DNA of 38,817 bases from a virus, in the IMG/VR virus record IMGVR_UViG_3300033145_003114, positions 1 through 38,817 of that record; one strand, given 5' to 3'. Positions 25,521-33,182 of the stretch are shown piece after piece (the first letter of the stretch is position 1; every line of letters begins with the position of its first letter). The notes under the pieces were generated by a model. The model worked only from the letters and a program-made list of their open reading frames with translations. It was not told the DNA's origin and did no database searches. A program made the translations under genes and the position numbers.

Positions 25521-25663
25521 CTAATTCCCCAGTGCCAGGAGTTCCTGTGTAGGAATACCCAGCTTCTGGGATATTTTTTCAAATATTTACCATCTTCTCT
25601 ATCTTTGCCACTTCATCCCATATTGTGTTGGGTTATTTCTCTGTCTGCATTTTCTTCACTCAT
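25521..25663 (-). pseudogene. Remnant of a small helical protein gene, two frameshifts
   Basis: The 161-nt gap upstream of 25275-25511 reads as one small protein only if two single-base shifts are allowed. The pieces are MSEENADREITQH from the ATG at 25663, then TIWDEVAKIEKMVN in the next frame, then IFEKISQKLGIPTQELLALGN ending at the TAG at 25521-25523. Each piece is protein-like and the last ends just before the next gene's Shine-Dalgarno. The unbroken frame from the ATG stops after 16 codons. This is a decayed gene, or an intact gene of about 48 codons hidden by sequence errors. Confidence 0.5.
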
Positions 25664-25672
25664 AGTTTCTCT

Positions 25673-27130
25673 TTATATCCACCAACCCTTAACAACCATG
25701 TTGATAGTTGTCCAAGTGGTATTCACCGTTGAATACTCTATTTTTCTATTTGAATCAAGAGCAACTATCACATCGCAACAAAAAGGAACGTTGGCTACTT
25801 GAGTTCGTATTTCAACTCTATTATACGCATTGACGTTACCATTTTCTCTTATCCCCATATAACTGTTAGCGGCATCATCTTCAACGATCATGCGAAGAGT
25901 AACGGCTTTTGCACCCGCAGGGATAATACTGCTTAAATCTAAGTCATACCAACCCCCGTCAGTAGTAAAGTCCCCTATTTGAAAATCATAACCGCCATAA
26001 TCTCCCCTATCTACATAAGCTCCTATACTCAACACATTGTTAATTGAGTTGTTATTCATATCCAAATTACCAGTGGAGATTGTAACATTGCCACTGGTGT
26101 CAAGCACAATGCCGTCGTTCCAGGTGATAACCCCTCCTTGAGCTACACCACTGTCATACTGGAATGAAAGTTTATCATTGTATTTAGAAAAGTAAAAATT
26201 ACTTCCAGCATCAGAACTTTTACTAGCATTATCAAAATATGAATCGAAAAATATACCAACAAAATCATGACGCCAAGACAGAATTTGCATTACAGGATAG
26301 TTGTCAGTTATTGTAGTCCACTGAACATGAGGCCCTGCAACATTTGCATTCGCCCCATCCAGAGCCAGCATAGCAGCACCTATACCACCATGGGGGATGG
26401 CTAAAGTGCCTATGCCGACTTTGCCATCTGCTTGAAGGACAATACCATAATTCCAAGTAAATACATTTCCTTGAGCTATAGCAGAATCGTAGACAAAAAG
26501 AAATTTATCATTTGTTTTTACAATACCGAAGTTCGAATTGGCATCGCTACTTCTCCATGCTCCATCCCAATAACCATCAAAGAAAATTTCTATACTATCA
26601 TGATTTTTAACTCCAATTTGTAATGCTGGATAATCATCAGTATTTACAGTAAATTGGATATATGGTCCATTTGGATCATTGCCTAGACCTTCCAGTGCCA
26701 GCATCGCATAGCCAATTCCGCCATGAGGTACAACTGCTGTCCCTAAACCAATCTTCCCATCACTTCCCTGTATAAATAATGCATTCGGAGCTCCGACTCC
26801 CTCCCATCTGAAATCTACATCCACTCCACCTTCATTCCAGACTACGGTGTCGGTTCCTGCTTCAGTAATATCAATTACATCTAATCCACCGACTACTACT
26901 CGCAGGCGATCATCGGTGAAGCGGAGGTAGGTGTCTAAGTCTCCATAATGGGCTATATATTCTGTAGGTTGAACTCCATTTACATCAATTCTCTGGTATC
27001 GGGCTCCATCGGCAAAGAAATCAATATATTCTTCCGCAGCTATTACATAAGTATCGCTATCTGCATCGGTAATACGATCATTTAATGCTTGAGCTACTTG
27101 TAATCTTCCATATTCATCATAAACTTTCAT
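25673..27130 (-). CDS. Fibre/spike-like protein with tandem 110-residue repeats
   Basis: About 485 residues. The N-terminal 110 residues (YDEYGRLQVAQALNDR...) look like a phage fibre shaft start. Then come two tandem units of about 110 residues (about 124-233 and 234-343), each with DGK(I/V)G(L/I)GT, a shared IPHGGIG/VPHGGIG, YP-(A/V)-x-QI, FFD-(G/S)-Y, a SSDA-(N/G)-SNF segment and an ITW/FTWN strand. The C-terminal 110 residues form a beta-rich tip domain (YDFQIGDFTTDGGWYDLDLS, SYMGIRENG, CCDVIVALDSN). The ATG at 27130 has AGAGGAAAG and TAATG coupling; an upstream TTG adds 7 residues. Likely receptor-binding or surface fibre. Confidence 0.65.
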   Translation of the reverse strand: MKVYDEYGRLQVAQALNDRITDADSDTYVIAAEEYIDFFADGARYQRIDVNGVQPTEYIAHYGDLDTYLRFTDDRLRVVVGGLDVIDITEAGTDTVVWNEGGVDVDFRWEGVGAPNALFIQGSDGKIGLGTAVVPHGGIGYAMLALEGLGNDPNGPYIQFTVNTDDYPALQIGVKNHDSIEIFFDGYWDGAWRSSDANSNFGIVKTNDKFLFVYDSAIAQGNVFTWNYGIVLQADGKVGIGTLAIPHGGIGAAMLALDGANANVAGPHVQWTTITDNYPVMQILSWRHDFVGIFFDSYFDNASKSSDAGSNFYFSKYNDKLSFQYDSGVAQGGVITWNDGIVLDTSGNVTISTGNLDMNNNSINNVLSIGAYVDRGDYGGYDFQIGDFTTDGGWYDLDLSSIIPAGAKAVTLRMIVEDDAANSYMGIRENGNVNAYNRVEIRTQVANVPFCCDVIVALDSNRKIEYSTVNTTWTTINMVVKGWWI

Positions 27131-27456
27131 TAGCTTTCCTCTACCCCCCAAATCTCATAATCAACTTCATTGGCATTTTCAGCATATCCTTCGATTAAAT
27201 CTCCCGGTCCTAGAGTCATTTCATCGTCGTAGATCATCGAATTTCGAGCTTCTAACATCATATCTCGAGGAATAATATATTTAGAAGTATTACCCGAAGG
27301 TTTGACAAATAAATTTACCGTCATTCCCGCTACGGTACAGGTATTAACATAATTGACAGTTTTAATGATAGTGGAAATTCCTACAGGAACCGTATATAAG
27401 GTTTCTTTCGCCGCCGGTAGTTGACCATAACCAAGATTTACAATTCTAAATGTCAT
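27130..27456 (-). CDS. Small beta-rich virion-type protein
   Basis: A 108-residue protein of beta-strand character: LGYGQLPAAKETLYTVPVGISTIIKTVNYVNT, VNLFVKPSGNTSKYIIP, then DEMTLGPGDLIEGYAENANEVDYEIWG. The pattern of a VPxGxxTIIKxxxxxNT strand followed by LxPGDxIxGYA is common in small phage structural proteins near fibre genes, where it forms a jelly-roll-like fold. It lies between two fibre-like genes with a TAATG overlap downstream. A fibre-attachment or baseplate accessory is likely; the exact role is unknown. Confidence 0.55.
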   Translation of the reverse strand: MTFRIVNLGYGQLPAAKETLYTVPVGISTIIKTVNYVNTCTVAGMTVNLFVKPSGNTSKYIIPRDMMLEARNSMIYDDEMTLGPGDLIEGYAENANEVDYEIWGVEES

Positions 27457-27457
27457 T

Positions 27458-27922
27458 TTATAATCCCAACCAATCTAAGGCATTGGTTTCTCCACTAGTT
27501 GCTGCTATTGCCTCGGCGTCCGTATATTTAACATGGTGTTGAGAAGCAGAGACATTAGCTAAACTAATGTGATTTTTTTCAGCTAAATCATTTAGATTAA
27601 TATCTCCAGAAACTGTTTTGACATGGTGACTACCGGAGACCACATCATCAAGCGCAGTGTGTGAAAGACGAGAACCGATTGCTAGGGCTTCTAGGAGTGC
27701 TACAATCTGTTCTCCGGTCATTGCTCCATTTTCTCCACCCGGAAGACTATCAATCCATTTGACTAAAAGAGCTTTTGTATTGGGATCGATCCCGATCAAT
27801 TTAGATTTTACTACTTTTGTATTCTGAGCTAGACCTTTACTTTTAAGGAGAAGTGCATTATCACTTTTATCCACTGCAAAAGCATGAATTTCGGCTAATT
27901 TATGATCTTGGCGTAAAGCCAT
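27458..27922 (-). CDS. Fibre/tail-associated protein with HH-V repeats
   Basis: A 154-residue protein with an N-terminal extended region (DHKLAEIHAFAVDKSDNALLL) and two related segments, LDDVVSGSHHVKT (about 91-103) and LANVSASQHHVKYTDAEA (about 120-137). The second is the classic LxDVSxxQHHxKYTDAEA shaft motif found in many tail fibres, where the histidines line a trimeric coil. The protein ends in a short WLGL. It lies directly downstream of the ligase gene and upstream of other fibre proteins. It is probably a small trimeric fibre or an adaptor. Confidence 0.6.
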   Translation of the reverse strand: MALRQDHKLAEIHAFAVDKSDNALLLKSKGLAQNTKVVKSKLIGIDPNTKALLVKWIDSLPGGENGAMTGEQIVALLEALAIGSRLSHTALDDVVSGSHHVKTVSGDINLNDLAEKNHISLANVSASQHHVKYTDAEAIAATSGETNALDWLGL

Positions 27923-27934
27923 TTATCGTTCCTC

Positions 27935-30205
27935 CTAATATTGATGAATTGCTTCCATAATTTCCATTTGAGTTTTTTTGCCTGGAGTTCTGGCAGCAGA
28001 TTCTCGAGCAATGCGTTCCATATCATCTATAGTATCAGGGACTGTTCTAGTCGGGTCAATTTCCCTTAAATTGGGAAACATCCAAGCGAATAGTTCGCGT
28101 CCATCAGTCTTAAATTTTCTTACCAAAATTGGCCTTACAGTCACGATGTCCCCTATTTTTGGTCCCGGTTCTAATTTCTTGGCATAAGTATTTCCGTAAG
28201 CATATTCGCCAAGTTTACCAGGAGAAAAACCTCTGGCCATTTGCCAGATGCGAGGATCTTCGGTGCCTTGCCATTTTTTCTTGGAGGCATTCCATTTGAG
28301 GGAGAGATCTCCTAGTGTTAATTTGCGATCAGAATATATTGCTTCGAGTTTTCCAGTTTTGCCTCTATAAGCACATCTCAAAATGTAAGTTTTGGACTTT
28401 TGCTGAAGACGTTTAAAAGTAGAAATTGCTTCTTGGCCGGTGAGATCGGATTTAGGGACTTGACCTTTAGGGAAAGGGAACGGCTTACGATAGATGCCTA
28501 TCACCGAAGTTTTGAGTTCGAAGGCCAACTTCAGTTTTGAATTATGTACTACCACCGGGGTAGCAAAAGTTCCTCGCGAAGTTTCAAAATGATAGATTTT
28601 GCCCGAGTAGGGAATTTTCTTTATTGATTTAATTGGAAGAATAAAAAATTTCATTCCTTTCCTTTTATTACTTCCTTCTGTTAGATTAATCCAGCCAAAT
28701 TCATGAAGAAATACGGGACTGAATTTATTCCATTCCATCATTTTTGCATCTGTAGTCAGAAATTTAGAAATTCCTTGAATATCTAAAATATGCTCTTGAA
28801 TCTTTCTACTTCGGCCTAATTTGCTCGGATTAATCCTCATTGCTTTATTTTTACGATTTTGGATATACCAGCTTGGCAAAATTCCAAAACGACTAAAAAT
28901 TAAAACTAAACCCCAAGCTAATTCTCTCGAAACGGTTAGGCATTGCCCTGTAGTCATCGATCCATCTCCAGCCCAATAACCTTTAAGAAATGATTTTAAT
29001 TTACTCAGATTTGAGTTTAAGAGCCATGAAGGAAGCTTTTTAGTATAAGAATGACTTCCGAAATGATACTTCAAGAACTTGGTGAGTCTAGGATCTTTGA
29101 TCGTAAAGCGTTTCGGCTCGATGGAATAATTCAAATTAAGTCTTTCTATAAGTTTTTGAATTCTCCTATAATTTTCAGATTTATTCGATTGGGCAATCCG
29201 AATACGACTCGGATGATCGGAATAACCTTCAGAAACAAACCAACCACAAAGTTCAAAAAAATCATAGGAACGCGAACGATTCTGATCTTTATTAACAGGA
29301 AAGGGTTGTAAAGGCGGAAACAACAGATAATCCTCGATTCGAATATCTTCTGCCCGAACCCATTTCAAATTTTTTCTGAAATCTTTATCCAAAGATTTTA
29401 TTTTCGATGGTCGAACTCTTCTGGCAGTTTTTCTCAGCTTTTCCATTCGCCACCAATCCTCTCGATACGATTTTCGTTTTCGCCACAATCGTCCATTTTG
29501 AATTACAAGAACTCTGTGTTCTGGAGTCAAAGAAAATTCTGGCAAATTAGAGGGTTTAATCCGAACCAGATTGCCATTGAAATCGGAAGTTTCAATCGCT
29601 TTAATCGAAGCAAATTTTCCATTATGATCGTAAACTTTTCGACTAATTTTAGCTTTCTTAGCCTCGATAACTGAAGAATTACCATATAAATAACCATCAG
29701 CAGGTAAACACCATTCCCCGGTTCGTCCACTCAAATTGTATTTCCCCTCAACGGATTTACACATTACCCCCTCACTGCCGGCCGCTTTAGAAAGTCTCTC
29801 TACACATTTATCAAATTCTCTCCTATTAGTAACAATACAAGGTTCGACTCGTTTCAAATGTTTTAAATCTTTTGGTAAAACTTTTTTGAGATAAATCTGC
29901 CGTTCTTTCCATGGAAGATTAATCAAAGATTTTCCATTATAATAAACAATGTCGAACACATTGCATCGAATATCGATGTCTCTAAGGGGAGTTTTAGAAA
30001 TCACAATTTTAATCATTTCGTGTCTGGGGATAGGAGCGCCACTTTCCCAAATCACAGTTTCCCAATCTAAAATTACAGATTCACAGGGAAGTCCTTTTAT
30101 CTCCTTGACGATGTCTGGAAGATACGGAGCACGATCACGTTTTCTATCCTCAGTAAAAACCCAGACTTTATTCTTATCTCGATGACCACATAAACGAATG
30201 CCCAT
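27935..30205 (-). CDS. ATP-dependent DNA ligase, C-terminal part, with intein
   Basis: 756 residues before splicing. It begins MGIRLCGHRD, which is the second half of ligase motif I (KxDG-x-R); the lysine is in the upstream gene. Motif III is ILDWETVIW (about 45-53; usual LDGE is LDWE). Motif IIIa is NVFDIVYYNG. Motif IV is EGVMCKSVEGKY (about 145-156). Motif V is broken by an intein after GRTGEW (residue 165) and resumes as SKLKLAFELKTSVIG (from 556), then an OB-fold region with VRPILVRKF. Spliced, it would have about 366 residues. The ATG at 30205 follows AGGAGTTAAATTTT. It should act as a complex with the product of 30218-31441; activity is inferred. Confidence 0.78.
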   Translation of the reverse strand: MGIRLCGHRDKNKVWVFTEDRKRDRAPYLPDIVKEIKGLPCESVILDWETVIWESGAPIPRHEMIKIVISKTPLRDIDIRCNVFDIVYYNGKSLINLPWKERQIYLKKVLPKDLKHLKRVEPCIVTNRREFDKCVERLSKAAGSEGVMCKSVEGKYNLSGRTGEWCLPADGYLYGNSSVIEAKKAKISRKVYDHNGKFASIKAIETSDFNGNLVRIKPSNLPEFSLTPEHRVLVIQNGRLWRKRKSYREDWWRMEKLRKTARRVRPSKIKSLDKDFRKNLKWVRAEDIRIEDYLLFPPLQPFPVNKDQNRSRSYDFFELCGWFVSEGYSDHPSRIRIAQSNKSENYRRIQKLIERLNLNYSIEPKRFTIKDPRLTKFLKYHFGSHSYTKKLPSWLLNSNLSKLKSFLKGYWAGDGSMTTGQCLTVSRELAWGLVLIFSRFGILPSWYIQNRKNKAMRINPSKLGRSRKIQEHILDIQGISKFLTTDAKMMEWNKFSPVFLHEFGWINLTEGSNKRKGMKFFILPIKSIKKIPYSGKIYHFETSRGTFATPVVVHNSKLKLAFELKTSVIGIYRKPFPFPKGQVPKSDLTGQEAISTFKRLQQKSKTYILRCAYRGKTGKLEAIYSDRKLTLGDLSLKWNASKKKWQGTEDPRIWQMARGFSPGKLGEYAYGNTYAKKLEPGPKIGDIVTVRPILVRKFKTDGRELFAWMFPNLREIDPTRTVPDTIDDMERIARESAARTPGKKTQMEIMEAIHQY
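28541..29710 (-). mobile_element. Intein with LAGLIDADG homing endonuclease in ligase motif V
   Basis: Codons 166-555 of the ligase part (390 residues). The splice junctions are W|CLPADGYLYG and VVVHN|SKLK: Cys1, a penultimate His, terminal Asn and Ser+1 are all present. Block B is LTPEHRVLV (about 226-234, TxxH). The C-terminal blocks are KIYHFETSRGTF and TPVVVHN. Two LAGLIDADG-type motifs lie at about 318-327 (LCGWFVSEG) and 407-416 (LKGYWAGDGS), each with an acidic residue, so the endonuclease looks intact. Once spliced out, the ligase reads GRTGEWSKLK, a normal motif V. It is in frame and appears active. Confidence 0.9.
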
Positions 30206-30223
30206 AAAATTTAACTCCTAACA
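30203..30223 (-). other. 21-nt in-frame segment splitting ligase motif I
   Basis: Read as codons it is TGT TAG GAG TTA AAT TTT ATG, lying between GAT (D406 of the upstream protein) and GGC (G2 of the downstream one). It holds a stop, an AGGAG Shine-Dalgarno and a start, and its length is a multiple of three. Removing it restores EEKFDGIRL, a textbook KxDG motif. AGGAGTTAAATTTTATGG differs by one base from the start site of the LicD-like gene (AGGAGTTAATTTTTATGG). Confidence 0.85.
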
Positions 30224-31441
30224 ATCAAATTTTTCTTCGATAGCTATAGGTATCTTGGGATCTGTTAAAAGATATTTAGATACCCACATTTTCCACAATT
30301 TCTCTTTGTCAAAAAATTCGTAGGATCCATATCCTGTCCTAGCTTTTAGCGGCGTAAACGCCACTCCCGGTTTAATTTGTTGATCCTTCATTATTATCAA
30401 TTCCCGTTCCTCGGGTTTTAGGAATTCCACCTTTAACCTCGCCAATGGAACATATGATGTGAATTTGCCTTCGGGATCTGGCACCATATGCACATCATCA
30501 CCCAAAGCTCTTGGTTTTTTTTCTTGGGATTCGAGAAATTTGGAGAATTCTCCTTCAGCATCTCTTCGGAAACGTATTCGATTGTTTAAATTTTCATTAA
30601 GAAAAGATCTTAATCGAAATTCGAGATCTCCTAGAAATCGTTCTATTGCATTCTCTCCCGTCGGGAAGTTAATCCATACGTCCAAGTCCTCCCCCCTGCC
30701 CGAAACAGCAACGCTGCCAACGGCTGCTAGGAATAAATCTTTTAAATAGAAGCCTGGGCCATAAATCTGAGCCAAATCATCGATGTATACATATGGTTCC
30801 CTTACTCGAATTCCCATATTTTCGATGGTAATTTCATCTAGCTCATTCTGGATTCTATGTTCCATTCCTCTTCGTCTCATTTCTTGAACTATGAGAAGAT
30901 GAGCATTGATTGCCAATTCATCCGAAGCTCTAGCTCCTCTTTCTTCCCAAAATTTATGTACTTGAGCATGGAGGGAAACCAGTGCTTTGTTACTCAATTC
31001 TTTCAATTCTTCAGCAGCTATTCGAGGGTCAAATTTTTCTTTTTTAAAAATTACTTCTCGGATGGAAGTCTGAGTTTCTTGCTTTTTAATCTTGCGCGGC
31101 TGGGTAAAAGGGAAAAAATCACGAATTTCGTAAGCGATAAGACTTTGACTTTCTGGCCATAGTTTTTCCCGTTCTAATTCATCTATTCTATGTTTTGATT
31201 CAAGAGCTTTAAATTCCTTTAAATTAATCTCTTTAGGCTCTTTGCATCTGATAAAACCAAAAGCTCCTCTATCATAGTCACAAAGGATTTTAAATTGAGA
31301 TAAATCTAATTTTTTATTTTTGACAATTAGCGTCTTTTCTCTCTTCCAAATCATTTCAGCATGAGGCGAAACCAGAGGAAGCCCACTCTTAACCAATCTT
31401 TCCAAGAGAATCATAAATAATTGATAACTAGTTTTCTTCAT
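30218..31441 (-). CDS. ASCH-like/nucleotidyltransferase protein carrying the N-terminal half of DNA ligase
   Basis: 407 residues with four parts. Residues 20-112 resemble an ASCH/PUA-like domain (EMIWKREKTLIV, GFIRCKEPKEINLKEF, AYEIRDFFPF). Residues 140-200 are helical (LVSLHAQVHKFWEE, NAHLLIVQEMRRRGMEH). Residues 230-340 include a Pol-beta-type nucleotidyltransferase motif, AAVGSVAVSGRGEDLDVWI (about 240-258, GS..GRGxDxD). The C-terminus, from about 358, is the start of an ATP-dependent ligase (GVAFTPLKARTGYGS) and ends EEKFDC, with the adenylation lysine at 404 and the protein ending one residue later than KxD. The next residue of the motif begins the downstream gene. The NTase substrate is unknown. 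Confidence 0.7.
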   Translation of the reverse strand: MKKTSYQLFMILLERLVKSGLPLVSPHAEMIWKREKTLIVKNKKLDLSQFKILCDYDRGAFGFIRCKEPKEINLKEFKALESKHRIDELEREKLWPESQSLIAYEIRDFFPFTQPRKIKKQETQTSIREVIFKKEKFDPRIAAEELKELSNKALVSLHAQVHKFWEERGARASDELAINAHLLIVQEMRRRGMEHRIQNELDEITIENMGIRVREPYVYIDDLAQIYGPGFYLKDLFLAAVGSVAVSGRGEDLDVWINFPTGENAIERFLGDLEFRLRSFLNENLNNRIRFRRDAEGEFSKFLESQEKKPRALGDDVHMVPDPEGKFTSYVPLARLKVEFLKPEERELIIMKDQQIKPGVAFTPLKARTGYGSYEFFDKEKLWKMWVSKYLLTDPKIPIAIEEKFDC

Positions 31442-31505
31442 AAAAATTTACCTTTTTAAACAATTTTTGTTTTTTTTTAAATGATTATAAATACTAATTT
31501 CATTT

Positions 31506-31742
31506 TCATTGTCCTAAAAGAAAAATAGTTCGAACGAGTAAAGCAGTAAAAGCTGAAGAAAGGATCCAGATAATTGTAGAAACAGCCCAAGATGGCCGCC
31601 TTCCCCACAGTTCTACTTTTTTGACTAGACCTTTGAAGTCATTATTTTTAAATTCATTAAACATTTTAATAAAATTATCTACTCGTTCTCGAGTAATTTG
31701 TTCAAATGCACTTCCTTTCAAATTATCAGGATTCTTTTCCAT
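31506..31742 (-). CDS. Small membrane protein, holin-like candidate
   Basis: A 78-residue protein with an amphipathic, charged N-terminus (residues 1-48) and one hydrophobic segment near the C-terminus, WAVSTIIWILSSAFTALLVRTIFLL (about 52-76), long enough for one or two turns beyond a single membrane span. This layout resembles XhlA-type phage membrane proteins and small holin-like proteins. No endolysin is visible beside it, so a lysis role is only a suggestion. It lies between the methylase and ligase genes. It could instead anchor another protein. Confidence 0.5.
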   Translation of the reverse strand: MEKNPDNLKGSAFEQITRERVDNFIKMFNEFKNNDFKGLVKKVELWGRRPSWAVSTIIWILSSAFTALLVRTIFLLGQ

Positions 31743-31763
31743 TTTTTCTTTTTCCTTTTTTTT

Positions 31764-33182
31764 CTATTTTTCTACCGGATGAGCTTTTCCGTTTATGATT
31801 CTGTATTCAGGATGAAAGGTAACTTTTCCCCGTTTTAGAACTTCTTGCATTACTCGTTCGCCAAAATCCAGACACTCCTCTTTACTTTTAAACTCTGTCT
31901 TCCTGCCTTTAAGAATATTTGCATATTTTGCTGCACATAATTTCAGATCATCGCCTAATTGCTTATCATTGATTTTGCTAGGTTCATAACCTTCTAATTT
32001 AAAAAGAAGTTTTTCCAATCTTTCAAAAGTTTTGATTTCAGAGTTAGAAGCACAGAATAAATTCTCTTTAACATTTCGAGCAGCAACTGGATTAGTTCGG
32101 TTTCCTTGCGGCTGGGAACCAGTACTAGATTTCGATATTCCTATTTGTTTTACATTCTTCTTCAATTTAGAAAGTTCTTTTCCCCACTCTATAGCAGAAG
32201 GAGAAGAGGTAGAAACAATCAAAAGATTTGTTCTACTCGCTAATTTTGGAAGGAAATTAATTATATCTTCTTTAGTCGGATCTTTTTCTTCAAATTTCTT
32301 CTGCATCAAAACTGAATTAGCATGAACATAATGTTTGAAATAATTTATCCCTTCCTGCGGGCCTGCAGGAAAATAAGGAGGATCAAAATAAATTACATCA
32401 GCTTTAGGAATTGTTTCGTTAAGAATATTTCTATTAAAAATTTTACCTTTTCCTCCCACTTCTCCGATTAATTCATTGATATCTTTTATACATTTGGATA
32501 AGTCACTGAGTACTTGTTCTTTGCTGTAAGGCTCTTCTTCTGAAATAAAAGCTGCAAAGCCTCTAAAGTAATGCTGTAAAAGAAGAGATATTGTTGCCAG
32601 AGCTGTTTTTTGTTTTCCTTTAGAAAATTTTTTATAGGCTCCAACTACCAATCCATCTATCAATCGTTTCGATTCTAATTTTTCCGGTCTTTTGAGTTCT
32701 GATTTAGAAAGCCAGCCAGATATCGAAGGGGAGTTTTTAAAAATCTTTTCATCTTCTTCACTCAATTTTTCCCCTTGAAAAATTCCTCTAGAATAATAAT
32801 AAGCAAGAGGGCATAAATCATTACCAATAATTTTGATACCTTGCTTAGCTGCTTCTATCAAGAGGTGAGAACTTCCACAACAAGGATCAAATAAGGTCTT
32901 AGTGTTCTTTGGAACATATTTTATAATTGCATTTACGAATTGGCGTTTGGATCCTAAATAATTGGAAAGAATTTCTTCTCGATTAAATATAGGATTGGCA
33001 ATTTTCTTGTTTGGGATTCCAAAAGTAGAATTATCTAAAGCTATCTCAACTGGAATACTAGGACAAAATTTCTTAGCAAGTTCCGATATTTTTTGTACTA
33101 GTTCCTCGTGTCTCATACTGATTGCTTCTTTACCGAAATGGGTAAAAATAATTTTTGTCATTGGTGTTTTTTTCATTTTCAC
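31764..33182 (-). CDS. D12-class DNA adenine methyltransferase with extended C-terminus
   Basis: A 472-residue protein. The N-terminal part has ILSNYLGSKRQFVNAIIKYVP (about 49-69), the FxGSK-like SAM entry of Dam-type enzymes. Then come TLFDPCCGSSHLLIEAAKQG (motif I, about 95-114), IIGNDLCPLAYYYSR, and the catalytic DPPY in ADVIYFDPPYFPAG (about 262-275). The last 60 or so residues after LKLCAAKYANILKGRK look like a separate small domain. The total is longer than the roughly 270-residue stand-alone Dam. It may protect phage DNA from restriction or mark it. The specificity is unknown. It overlaps the metallo-beta-lactamase gene by 4 nt. Confidence 0.82.
   Translation of the reverse strand: MKMKKTPMTKIIFTHFGKEAISMRHEELVQKISELAKKFCPSIPVEIALDNSTFGIPNKKIANPIFNREEILSNYLGSKRQFVNAIIKYVPKNTKTLFDPCCGSSHLLIEAAKQGIKIIGNDLCPLAYYYSRGIFQGEKLSEEDEKIFKNSPSISGWLSKSELKRPEKLESKRLIDGLVVGAYKKFSKGKQKTALATISLLLQHYFRGFAAFISEEEPYSKEQVLSDLSKCIKDINELIGEVGGKGKIFNRNILNETIPKADVIYFDPPYFPAGPQEGINYFKHYVHANSVLMQKKFEEKDPTKEDIINFLPKLASRTNLLIVSTSSPSAIEWGKELSKLKKNVKQIGISKSSTGSQPQGNRTNPVAARNVKENLFCASNSEIKTFERLEKLLFKLEGYEPSKINDKQLGDDLKLCAAKYANILKGRKTEFKSKEECLDFGERVMQEVLKRGKVTFHPEYRIINGKAHPVEK

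Noticed and set aside
30203-30223. Recoding of TAG (amber to Gln or pyrrolysine) or a T4 gene 60-style bypass across the ligase junction
   Set aside because: TAG also ends terL and other genes, a strong AGGAG and ATG follow at normal spacing, and no matching take-off and landing codons keep the KxDG residues. Read-through as a minor event is not excluded.
30203-30223. The C after KFD as the first residue of a split or deleted intein
   Set aside because: The residue after the gap is glycine, which cannot serve as the +1 nucleophile, and no intein blocks are present on either side.
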